Source: Rotaria socialis (Eukaryota; Rotifera; Eurotatoria; Philodinida; Philodinidae). From it: DNA of 64,000 nucleotides. Shown here piece after piece: positions 1-11,400 of the stretch. How positions within the stretch are numbered: the first letter of the stretch is position 1; every line of letters begins with the position of its first letter. The translations under genes and the position numbers were made by a program. Under the pieces are notes generated by a model. It made no database searches. It saw only the letters and a program-made list of their open reading frames with translations, and was not told where the DNA came from. The stretch lies in contig CAJNYU010004277.1 in the NCBI GenBank assembly GCA_905331475.1, positions 186,001 to 250,000 on the forward strand, in the 5' to 3' direction.

Positions 1-865
1 ATTCGTTTTTTTGGTCTCATGAAGAATAAAAGTTTTCGTATAATACGCACGCCGAAATAGATAAAAAATATATAATGTGCTTTGCGTTATGCTAAAGTAT
101 TGCGGTATTCAAATAAGATGAAAAAGAAATACTGAATAAATCGTTTTGGTGCTTCTATAACTAAGACAAGAAAAAAATAAAAAATAAAAGCCGATCACCA
201 AAACATAATGAAACTTATCCGATGATTATATTTATTTTCTATTATCTTATAGCATCCTTTTAATTGTCTTTTCATACTTATATCGAATCGAAACTAATTG
301 ACATTTGCTTTATGTCGAAGATTTCTGTTCAGAAGACAATCTATACCGATTTTACGAAAAGATTATTTTTCTATCTAATTTTGATGAATAAATTACTATT
401 AAGACAAAAAAGATTTAAAGAGTTAGAGAATCATGTCTAAATCCAGAAACGCGTGGATCTGTAAAATATCGTACAATAGGCAACTAAGAGTATCTTGATT
501 TGGGATGAAGAAATCGGAGTTCAATTTTTTTGAAAAAAAACAAAATAATCGAACGAAAATTCTCTTATACAGAAAATAGCATTTATAATAACAGTAGGAC
601 AAAATGTTTGGCTAATTCTTGGTTTCCTAAGTCTACTGGTATTTAAATGCCTTTCTCTCATAATATTTTTATAGCATATGAGACTATTTTCAAATGATTT
701 GTACGAGATTATACATGAATTTTTTCCAAAGCGCTTTAATAAATATGTTTGCAGAATGTAATATTTTAGAAAGCTCAATCAATCTTAAAATTTTGTTTAT
801 TCATGAAAATAGAGCATGGATCTTCTTTTACTTTCGTTTGATTTTAAAACAATATAGAAGCTTAC
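1..865. other. No gene recognised
   Basis: AT-rich sequence with only short, low-complexity open frames on both strands. None has a recognisable domain or a convincing exon flanked by splice sites. The minus-strand frame around 521-778 would follow the orphan exon at 866-1003, but it has no convincing acceptor and its composition is not protein-like. Confidence 0.5.
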
Positions 866-1003
866 CATGTGAACGATCAAAATAAGGATTCAAATCAAGT
901 CTAGTGACGTTTCGCAGCTGAATATCAGTTACTTTGTACTTTCCAATTTCGAATGGCAGTACCAATGGGCACAACGGTTGATTACCAGATTTTTCATAAT
1001 CCC
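866..1003 (-). other. Orphan coding-exon candidate
   Basis: A 138-bp minus-strand open segment is bounded by a good acceptor (TTTGTTTAG at 1004-1012) and a good donor (CATG|GTAAGC at 866/865). Both junctions are phase 1, so it would be a symmetric exon. The translation includes GNQPLCPLVLPFEIGKYKV and looks like ordinary protein rather than low complexity. I do not recognise the family, and I found no convincing partner exon within about 1 kb on either side. It may be a relic of a decayed gene, or one exon of a gene with unusually long introns that extends outside the window. Confidence 0.3.
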
Positions 1004-2114
1004 CTAAACAAAAAGAAGCAAACTTTCTATTATTTAACAAATAATTTGGCTCAAACTCGACCGAATTTCAGTTAAAACAAAATGATTGAAAGTTGATAAT
1101 CCACTACTCTTCGTCATACCATTTTAATTCGAATTAATTATAATCAATTGTCTGCATTTAGTCCTTGTGCAAGTCATTTCACACGAACGATATTTCGTAT
1201 CTTTCAATGAATTTATGAATGATAGATACTCTAAACCAATATCATTCAGTACTGGAAACTTGTGTGCGAAAATTTTCGGGCCTATAACCGATCCTTACTC
1301 ATACTATTCTCAGCCATTTTTTTTCTTATTCGTCTGGATAGCCATTCCGGCGGTACACCATACTTTTTTTATTTATTCAGATTGAACAATTTTACAACAC
1401 GCCCTGAACATTTCTCAGGACATCTTGATCGTGATCATATAAGAATGTGGTTATAATCAAGGCTATCGTTTAATCGATCAGTAGAATAAGTAAAATGATC
1501 AGTAAGCAAACTAAATATAAAATCAGTCAAATAATTGAATGATCAGTACATTATTTGTGTGGTCATATTATTAATATATTTCGACTTCTTGATATATTAT
1601 TTAAAAATCAGTGAATTAGATCAAATGATCAGTATTAAAATTGAAATGTGTTATAAGGTGATTTACTTTTTTTCATGTTTGTTCTTTTGGTCTCTATATA
1701 TCGTACAGCTGATAAGAACAACAATTTATAAATGTACTCTTAGCTCCCTTCTTTTACATTCAGCTTAGTATCAACTAGCAAAAAGGATGGAAGTCCTATA
1801 AGTTGTTCAATATAAAAGTGATATATCAGACAAAGAGGTTCTGGAAGGAAATGATGGAATAAATGGTAATCAAAGAATTCCAACAAGGATGTGGGGGTAG
1901 CGTAGATGAGCAGAAGAATCACACCCACACCCACACCCCAGAATACTCCTTTCATTGACAATAGACAGAGTAAGTCTCACGGTTACAAGAAGTTTTGATT
2001 ACATTGAAATTTCATGTCCATTTTATAAATAGAGTTTTACGAATCAAATACTCACCCATATGAACTTTGATGACTAAAACAAACGCAAAAATCATATTAT
2101 TATACATATTTAAT
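1004..2114. other. No gene recognised
   Basis: No supported gene. Around 1494-1634 the word AATGATCAGTA occurs three times in direct orientation. A telomere-like run lies at 1920-1939. Plus-strand open frames at 1167-1768 are Phe/Tyr/Ile-rich and show no domain. Confidence 0.5.
1920..1939 (-). repeat. Short interstitial telomere-like repeat
   Basis: The plus strand reads cacacccacacccacacccc, which on the minus strand is about three units of TGTGGG. That hexamer is the telomeric repeat reported for bdelloid rotifers. Thirty bases to the left, at 1888-1896, another minor G-rich patch (atgtggggg) occurs on the plus strand. The tract is short enough that chance or ordinary microsatellite slippage cannot be excluded. 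Confidence 0.5.
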
Positions 2115-5095
2115 TCATTCTTGCCATAAGTTATCCAAAATTCGAGGTTTATAAATAAGAGAAGAAGTAAGATGTTGATGAGAATTTATGGAATCAAAAA
2201 AATAGTTTACATTTGTCCACTGATGATCAATGAAGAACGGATGAATTTTAAATGAATCAGTTATGTCCGAAATATTATTCATTTGTAATTCACAACTTGA
2301 AGAAATATAAAAATCAAAAATGTGTTAAATTAATTACTTTATCAGGTAAACAATATCGACGAATGAAATTCGCATCAACAACAGATTTCCAAATAGTTGC
2401 ATCAGTTCCATAAGCGCCATCGCTAGTCAGGTGAATTTTCAATTTTTTAATATGGTTAAGATTATTTAGAATCCATTTTAAGTAAGTAAATTCTATATCA
2501 TTCTCAACCGAAGTTTTCAACGTAAAACTTTCTAGTTTTGGTACCTATAACATAAAATCAAAATACTATTGTCTCATTTATTATAGCACCTATTCAACTT
2601 TGTTATTTAATAGACCCAAATCAAAGTTCAATCTCAGTTTGTTTTCTGTGTAACTCGCCAATGAAAATGGAGACATTATGAAATAGCTTTATCATTAAAA
2701 ACAACAAATATCATATGTTACTTTTTTCCATGACATAATATATCTTTGTCTTAGCTTTATCTGAACCTATGTCGTTGTGAACAGTTTGAGATCAAGTTCA
2801 ATTGTGTATGATGAGTAAGAGCATTTTACGGGGTAGAGTCGTTATTTCAAAACAGAATAAAGAATTAATTTTATATGAAATGAAAACTCATTAAATAGAA
2901 TTTGTTGTTGAAACCCTACGAGTCTAAGTCTACTAAACTTCTAAAACTTAAACGTGGTGATTTTAGTTATTAAATAAACAAATAATTACATAAGAGTTAA
3001 AATATTGGACACTTTGAATATCTCTGTTGCCTAGACTAATACGCCGAATTGACTTTGACAAACAATAATATCTATGTAAAGAGTGGTCGAAAATTTGAAA
3101 TATATAAAACTTCTTTGTTTATTCTGTTCCTATTTCGAGATCCTTGACAGGCATTGCATTTCCAACATATTCTATAGAACATTCGTTTTCAAGTTCTTGA
3201 ATCCATTTCAACACGTCGATGCTCATGGAAGCATTGAATGTTTCGTATGAAGCAGTCTATCAAGGGCCCAACTATTCGATGAAAAGAACTACAATGGAAA
3301 GATACTTTTGAGTACGTCAGTAGAAATAATCTTAGCACATTAGCAGTTTTGGCTGGTGAGTTTCACTTTAATTCTATAAAACTTTATCGAAAATTTGGAT
3401 TTCGAAATGGCTTTCCTATTGCATAATCTCAACGGAATTCTTTATGTTTACAGCAACTTCTGAAACTTTTTAAGTGTTCCAAAGGCAGTTTTAGATAAAT
3501 TCCGTAGGAATCCACCGTTTAGATACGATATGGATGTGTGACTATGCTTAAATAGCATCATAATTAATAAATCCTCAATAAATAAATTCGACGGAAAAAA
3601 TAAGGCTCGGCAGCAGCGCTTCATTTTTATGATTGGTAATCATTGAAAATATCCAATCTGATGCTTCTGAAATCCTCGAAGACCTTTCATTCCAAAGCTC
3701 ATGAATTATCACTGATACTCATAAACATTCGTTTTCAGTGAAATTTCATTTCAAATAAAACGCATTGTTGATGTTATTCGAAATTATCGTAAAAACTATA
3801 TTATTACTCATTGAGTATACTACAGATTGTTTTGTGCGAAATAAACAGATAGTGAAAAGCCAATGCTTTCTCGAGAACCTTCAACATAAATGAAGAATCG
3901 ATCGATAAACTTTTACTAAAAAGAAGATTTTATTAAAATGAAATACCGTTTATGCTTTATGACTTTTACGAGAGTAATTGAATACAAAGTGCACAATAAT
4001 GTCAATAGTTTGTCCAAGTTTTAGGAGTAATAAGTTCAATCATAAATTCAAATAATTAATAAAAATACGAAGATTATTTCAACATACGATTTGATTCGAT
4101 CATCAATTGACAAAATCATGTTTTGTTTTTCTTACCTTATTAACCCAGTTGTCATTTGTTTGCACGAAAATGTTGATGCCCGCTGTAAGTTGCCGTTTAA
4201 TGTTCGATGAATGTTCCGAAAAGACAAATAATTGTTCAAGCGCAGGAACATAGTCAATAAGATGCTCAAAAAAACATGTATGTGTAATATGAATATGTAA
4301 GCGACGAAGAGTGGAACAACAAAATTTATATTTATCAGCAATCATTGAACCTGAAGAAAGATTATCATGAGGTTTTAAACATTGAAGATGATCGATATCA
4401 TTATGTTTAGAAGCAAAATCAAGTCGGAGTGAAGTTAGTCTACATTCATTTGAGAAAAGATGACGTATTAATTCGTCAAATTTAATCAATATTTTTTCTA
4501 ATAAAAAGACAAAAATCAGAATAAAAGTAAAAATAGTTCCTTTTAACAAAGGAACAATTTTCTTATGTTTCTTGAATATTCAATTACCTGTACGAACATT
4601 TCTGAATGATATTACATTGCATTTCGGAAGCGGTTTGAGCACTTTTTCGTGAAATGTTAATACAAGCTCATTAAGTTGATGTTTAACAAGTAATGGTAAA
4701 CTTTTAATTAAAGATTCTATCAGAAAACATCGAGTAAGAACAAGGGATTTAAGATTTGGAAAGCGAAGAATATTTTTATCATTATCAAAAAGCAATTCAT
4801 AACTTAAATCAGAAGCAATAGAATTTGCTCCATCAAAATGAATACGTTGAATACAAAAATTAAGTGTCGATACTGAATGAAATAATAGCGAATGACATTC
4901 ATTAAAAGATAAACCTGGTTCAATAATAACAAGACCACTATTTAAACGATTATCAACTCTTGAAAGAATAGAACATATCAGAACATCGATCCGTTTATTT
5001 AACGACCATAAAGAAGTTAACAGTTCTAACGATGATAAATTAGCAAGTATAATCAGAAGAATTTCATTTGGTAAACTTTCGAATTTTGTTCTCAT
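2115..5095 (-). pseudogene. F-box / leucine-rich-repeat-like protein, broken
   Basis: F-box proteins recruit substrates to SCF ubiquitin ligases through SKP1. The ATG at 5095 opens an F-box (FESLPNEILLIILANLSS, about residues 5-22), followed by leucine-rich segments typical of the large bdelloid F-box family. I assemble exon 1 5095-4588, a 90-bp intron, exon 2 4497-4136, then exon 3 starting at 2544 (VPKLESFTLKTS). All junctions agree in phase (1, then 0). Two things are odd. The second intron is 1591 bp against the usual 50-90 bp. Exon 3 also carries a one-base frameshift in a T run near 2310: the first frame stops about 10 codons past PDKV, while the next frame continues the expected family sequence (SFKIHPFFIDHQWTNV) to a stop at 2115. 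The C-terminus is shorter than I would expect. A sequencing error in the homopolymer could mimic the frameshift, so the gene might be alive. Confidence 0.65.
2545..4135 (-). other. Oversized intron of the F-box gene
   Basis: This 1591-bp stretch separates two exons whose coding phases join cleanly. It is AT-rich, with no long open frame and no domain I recognise. Its length suggests inserted DNA, but I could not see clear terminal inverted repeats or a target-site duplication at its edges. Confidence 0.5.
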
Positions 5096-5707
5096 ATTAT
5101 TCTATAAATAAAACATATTTTCAGAGTTCTTTGCATTATTATTACATTCAATAATTCTTGTAAAAATAACTATCGAATCAAGTACGTGATTCATTTTTTG
5201 AAATAATACTTTTGAGTTTGAAAAAGTATTAGAAATAATTCCACGTTGTTTCTCTTTTTCTCGAACCAATTGTTTCAAGAAAAGCTGTGAAATCCTCCCT
5301 CTCCCATCCCTCTTTCTCAACCCTAGTACATGAAATCAACAGAAATTTCTTGTATATATTCTGTACACTATGTGTGATTAGTGTTTGCTCTTTTATTTCG
5401 AAAACTCTTGTTTTGCAAGCTGTCACAGCTGAAGCTTCACTCAGAAAATGATTCGTTTTCAAGTGTACCGTCGATATTTTTTTACGCAAAGCAACCTAGG
5501 TCAGATAGTATCCAGTGCCTGTGACAACATTTTCGGCTCGAACGAATATGCTATCGTGTAAAAATGGGGGCAAAGATGCGGACAGTGTCGCATCATTGTG
5601 ATCCCAATAGCACATAGAAGACAGCTTCGAAGAACCTTGAGTTTATGGCAACTTGTTCTCGACTAAGCAAGATCTACCTGCCCTAAAGTTTTCAAATTTA
5701 TCTCATC

Positions 5708-5727
5708 AGCCACTCTCGAGAGTGGCT
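5708..5727. repeat. Perfect 20-bp palindrome
   Basis: AGCCACTCTC is followed immediately by its reverse complement GAGAGTGGCT, with no loop. No neighbouring gene or target-site duplication was seen. It could be the core of a short foldback element or a dimeric protein-binding site. Confidence 0.5.
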
Positions 5728-6450
5728 CCAAGGAGTAGGGTACTCTTTAAAGTCAGTATTAAACATTAGAGAGTAAATTATGTTTCTTCTTATTGTCTAT
5801 TCTGTTATGCTAAGCCTTTTCTTGGAAATCATTTTATTTTTATTCGTTGTCAGTTCTTAATTCAATAAAAATCCAATGCAACCTACCAATATAAATAAGT
5901 ATTAGTTTGTACTCAACTTCGCTGACAATGTCCATCTAAACAAGAGTTAAAATAATGTTAACAAAGAAAAAGAAATGTAAACAACGATCTTTTCTTCTCG
6001 AGTTTGTATCTGTCAGAAGATTAAAAAAAAGAACTAATTTCAATTGCTTCTCCCGTAATATTTTCATAATTCGCACAGTAATTATAATAGACGATATTGA
6101 AAGTGAATAATATTCTGCAAAATAATTTGTCATGTACTTACAAAAAACAAAATGTTGATTCTGGCTCATTATATATTATGAACTAATTTGACGAGAAAAA
6201 AATTGACCGATGAATGATAAGACGCAACATCGGCTGCCGTCTAATCTGACGTAAGAGAAAAAAAGTAATTCGTTGATTGACCACACGATAGCGTTGCTGT
6301 TGTTGAGTTGTATGAAAAAAGAAGAGAGAGAGAGAGAATAGACTAAATAATCAGAAGAAAGCAAGAAAACGACAGAAAAAGATCTCATTTACTTGGTTTT
6401 TGGCATAAATATTTGAGACTAGTTTACTTTAAGCTTACGAGAGATATGAT

Positions 6451-6552
6451 TAGAGGTGTAAGCCGTCAGCCGATTTTTACTGAAGCCGACGGCTGGCAGC
6501 CGGTGTTTTTGCTAGAGCTAACGTATTTCCAAGCCGGCGGCTTACACCTCTA
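6451..6552. mobile_element. hAT-type MITE, 102 bp
   Basis: The ends form a 15-bp perfect terminal inverted repeat beginning TAGAGGTGTAAGCCG, and the interior is GC-rich compared with its surroundings. Identical 8-bp sequences, GATATGAT, flank it at 6443-6450 and 6553-6560. An 8-bp target duplication and an end of the form (C/T)AGNG with GGTGTAA are hallmarks of hAT superfamily transposons. There is no coding capacity, so it would have been moved by a transposase made elsewhere. Confidence 0.85.
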
Positions 6553-8433
6553 GATATGATGGTATATACAGTACTGAGTGAAAGTGAAGGCAATTTATCC
6601 AAGATAAATCAGTACCTCATTACTTTCCAAAGCGTACAAATGTCAAAGATATTCAGTTAGTATCATTCTCTAAACTAGGACGCGAATGAAGGTGGGCGGT
6701 TGTTGTTCTTTTTTTTCGCCAACATCCACTCTCACACGCTTCTTGCAACATTGTTCAAAGGAATCCGATTGACATAATAAATTATCCGGGGTATTTTTAT
6801 CAGATCTGCTTTGAACTGCATTAATGCAACATAACTGTATGAAACCGAACTCCATAGGACGGCCGTAAAATCGTCCCGTACCGCCCCGTATCCCGCTGCC
6901 TCCCTGTCCGATCTCACCTCATTCTTATTTGCCAGTCCCTTCATGTTCCGTTCCGCCTCATTCATACGTAACTCTTATTTCTTGAAGTACCGTTGAGAAA
7001 AGTTCAGCGAAATTATGCCTTTTTCTTCAATTTAAATCACTTAGTTTACTGAAGATCTGTTTCAAAATAATACTGAAATTTGAACATTTTTATCACAACA
7101 ATGAAATATGAAAAGCTCAATAAAAATTGCAATTTGAATAAGGACTGCTCATTGGCTAACTGATCTGAGCAAAGGTAAATTGCCGACATTTTCTCGATGT
7201 AGGTGTGCGTGCTCTGAGAAAAACTAGGTTTATAAAGCCTTTCAGATCTCTGAACAATTCTGCCTTTGACCCGAGGATGTGAACAGAGACGAGTAGCACT
7301 TCTATCGCTCATTTCCTAGAACATCACTCTTCTACAACGTCAGACAACTGAGATTGAACAAGAACAAAATGAATTTTCATCATTTTGCTCCGAAATTACC
7401 CCAGTAGACTCTAATAGTGAGTTTCAATTGATCAAGAGAAAAATTGAAGTATAAAGAGAGCTTGCCGCCAATGATAGTATTCAGGCATGAAATTTAAGTT
7501 TTATTAATTTACACTATCAATGCTAATCAAAAACGAACGACAAACAAAAATGTTTTTACTTTTTCACTGAAAGAAAAATTCTTCTAAACCAACGAACTCT
7601 GCTCGTAAATACAATAGATTTTTAAATTTATAGTAATAATTTTGATGTAAATGAGTTAGTCAGTGAACATTCATCTACATTTTCTATATGATAAAGTGTT
7701 GCAATATGAAATAATTCCAATCATGTACAAGATGTCGAATAAAAGCGGAAAATGAGAACAAAACTAGTCAATCACTATCACAGGATTCAAATGCACATGT
7801 AAAATACAAGAGAAATTCAACCTAAATGTGTTGGTAGCAAAAAAACTCTTTGTCGAAAGAGAAATTCAAAACGAGCTCATCTTAAAATTGCAAAACTTTC
7901 CCCAGTAGTAACCTAAGAATTGTATATTTAAAACAATTGGTGTGCAGCGATAGCATACCTATTATCGACACGATCAAATATGGCGTATTTATTTATTGTA
8001 ATAACTATAGCCAATCGTTGATTCATAGTATTATGAATAGATATTCTTTCTTTAAAATGAATATTAAACAAATATTTTGATCATTGTAAATAAATACTTT
8101 TTTTGATTTTATAAGCAAAAAAAAAGAGCGAATAATCCAATCAAATAGTTAAGTGAAAGAAAAAAATACACACAAAGGCATACGATTTCCATAATGGAAA
8201 AAAATCAAATCATCGAATTTAATTCGGAGTTGTATGCAAAAGAATACTATCGTGGAATGTGTACAGATAAATGAATGTCTGTTTAGTTTGTTGAATTATA
8301 TAGAGAAAAATTACAAAAAAAAAAGAAAAAATATATATCGAATCACAAAATGACTTGATCAACAATTCTTTTTCTTTTCAAACAAATGTTCCATATCTGA
8401 TCGTAATGATACGAAAGTTTGCGTTGTCTAGAA

Positions 8434-11400
8434 CTAAATCATCTCATGTATAAATTTAACACCCGATACGAACATTGTCCAATAGTAACTTTCTTCATCT
8501 GTGAAACGTGATGAATATAGATCTTGTACATATCTATGCATTTAAATAAATATAGAAAAGCTTCCGATTTCTAGTCAACTTACTGCATAATGGATAGAAG
8601 ATTAGGTGGGTTAGCTTTAACAATAACATAAATTAATATTGGTATTGTATCATCAGCGCCAGCGGCTGAATTCGACGCTAAACGAATTAGATTTTGAATT
8701 ATACGTATGCATCGTTGTACACATCCAAGTTTATCACGAGGAGTCTTTAAAAAACAAAGAATAGATAAATAATTCAATTTTTTCATGAAAATACTTTCAT
8801 TTACTTTATAGGCATTAATTAAACGCAGTTCAGCTTGAGCTGATGGCCATGGACATTCTCGTTGATAAAGTTTTTGAATGCGTAATTTTTGATGGTTAGG
8901 ATCTAGTTGTTCTGCAAGTGTTCGTATATGACCACTGAAAATTCTATAAGAAGAAAAGGAAAAATGAAAAAATGAAAGTCAACTATTCATACTGATCTCG
9001 TTGAACATCGATTTGCCCATTGGGATACAATGCAGCGGTATAGATTTTTGCCATAACCATACGTTCAATTGATGTTTGAGACATAGAAAGTTGTTCGGGT
9101 GAAGCAGCTATTGAATTAAAAGAAAATAATTTGCTTTTTTTTCTAAATGGAAATTCGATTTACTTTTCCAGTTGATATCAGATGTTATTTCTCGACAACA
9201 ATCTTGAAGAAATAATTCTAATAAATGCATTTTTTCTTCGGCAATGGATAAATGTGAAAATTTATCAATTAATTTTTGTAGCAAATGCTCTTTAGAATCA
9301 AGAAATAATTTAATAAGATAATTTATTAGATTTTGTTTGCATAAATCTTGATCACTAAAATATACAAATGATGAAATCCTATTAAACAAAGTAAAACGAA
9401 TAAATTATTTGCTTACCGTTGTATTCGTACAAGTAATCGAGCTTGATGATAGGTACTATTCAGAAGATTTTCATTGTTTTTAACAAGATAAGCAATGTAA
9501 ACTGATCTTGATCGATAGTCATCAATCATCGAACGAATTAATTCTTTACACTCATTTTCATTAAATTGTTGTACACAACGCAATGTTTCATACAATTGTG
9601 CTTGTAAATCACGATCTTGTAATGCAATAGCTTCATAGAGTTGTGAACGAAGAAATAGAATTAAATTATTAGATGATTTACGATTCGATGAAACTGATGA
9701 TGACGATGAAGATGAACAATTTTGTTGCTGTTGTTGTTGTGGTAAATATTGACTAAAGTTTATGGGTGAATTAAGATAATTTACTGAATCAGTATCAGCT
9801 GACGCAAGTACGATACGTAATTTCTTTTTAGCGTCAATAAATGCTCGACATGTATCCAGATTTGTTGGATCATAATAAGGAATTGTATCGGCAAATGTTT
9901 CCACCTAAGCAATGATTATAGTTGGAGAAAAAACGAGATAATTATTTTCTTTTGAAAAATACTTACTATGATTGTTTCGGTGTGACTTTCGTCGGCTGTT
10001 GTCGTTATTTTTGATCCACTCTCAATATTGGTCGATCCTTTATTTGAATATCTGGCAAGAATATCATCGGCTGATGTTGTGTCTATTGAATTTTGTTGTT
10101 CGATTTGCGCATGATCATCTTCTGGAATGCTACGATCTCGACGATTCGAATTACTGCTACCACTACCAACAAATCGGCGACGTAAAGCAGATATTGCATT
10201 TGATGAACGTTTTTCATTGGACTTATTTGATGGTGACTAAAACAAATTGTTGTTGAAAGCATTTTAGAATAAAAAAAAGCCTATTTCTTGTTACTGGTTT
10301 TATAATTGAAGTTGATATTCCTGCATTGGATGGTGGAAGATTTTGTGATGAATTTTCATTAGATGCATTGTTATTTGGTGAAGTATTTGATAGGTCAATT
10401 AATGGAAAATGAACAGATCGTGGATCTGTTGGAGATTTTAATGGAGTTATTGTTTGTTGAGAAAATTTTCCACTATCAAGTAGAATACCACTATCAGATA
10501 TCTGAACTCATAGAATAGAAAAGCAAAGCTTAACACGCAAACTAATTTCAATTTTTACATACAGATGGAAGACTTTCAAGTGAGGATTTCATTAAAAGTA
10601 TATCAACTGGATCAGCTAATCTGTAAAAAATCTATTAGTGTTACAAGGAAAATAATCGATTTTTTTGTGATTACCTTGATGATGATGATGCTACGGAATT
10701 GTTGTCTGTTGAAAAAGAAGGCACTAGAATGAAAAACACACCAATCGGCAACAGAACTTTAGCTTTTGTTGAAATACAAGTGAGAAAAATCAAAAGTACT
10801 AATAAGTTACTTCTCTATAGACCACATCTATTATTAGAATTCGTAGAAAAATTTATTTACCGGTAAGTTCGTTGAAATTTGATGCTGAAGTAGTATTTTG
10901 ATTAGTAACGAGTCGTAGCATATTTGAACCATCTTCACTATATGTTTCACTGTCACTAGCAAATGCTTCTGTACTCCAACAATCAGATTGTTGATCAATG
11001 GGTTTATTCATATTATTTAATGCCTGTTGAAAACGAAAAGAAATATACTCTTTTTTGTTTTTGTTTTTGTTTCTATGAGCACTAAAAACTTACGATTGAA
11101 TTATTTTCCGGTAGGAGAATTCGATTATTTCCACGTGGTTCAATAATAGGTAATTCTTCAGTAATTTCAATTAATCTAGCTGCTGCTTGCTCTTGTCCAT
11201 CGATTTCAGATACACCAGCATTCATTGTTGACCAATTATCAGATATTGTTGAACGTGTTTCATCGCCTAAATCAGAGAATTGATGTACACATTTGTGTTT
11301 ATATTCGTTTCTATAAACTACCTGCTTCCAATGTTGGTCGTTGTTGGGGTAAATCAAATAAATTAAATTTATCTGGTACATCTTCACGAAATGGTTTTTG

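Larger units (their letters stand above)
5096..8433. other. Gene-poor stretch with one MITE
   Basis: About 3.3 kb between the F-box gene start and the GAPVD1 stop, holding no gene I can support. It contains a perfect 20-bp palindrome at 5708-5727, the hAT-type MITE at 6451-6552, an (AG)n tract near 6325-6337, and a patch unusually rich in C and G around 6855-6930 that may be a decayed repeat. Short minus-strand frames at 6670-7312 begin with ATG but show no splice-supported structure or domain. Confidence 0.5.

Noticed and set aside
1167..1768. Plus-strand frames rich in Phe/Tyr/Ile
   Set aside because: No homology recognised and no exon structure; typical of AT-rich non-coding DNA.
6855..6930. 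C/G-rich patch considered as a CpG-type promoter or another MITE
   Set aside because: No terminal inverted repeats or target duplication and no gene nearby; probably a decayed repeat.
7046..7312. Minus-strand ATG frame of 88 codons (MSDRSATRLCSHPRVKG)
   Set aside because: Acceptable composition at its start, but it runs into hydrophobic AT-rich sequence, has no domain, and no partner exon or splice context was found.
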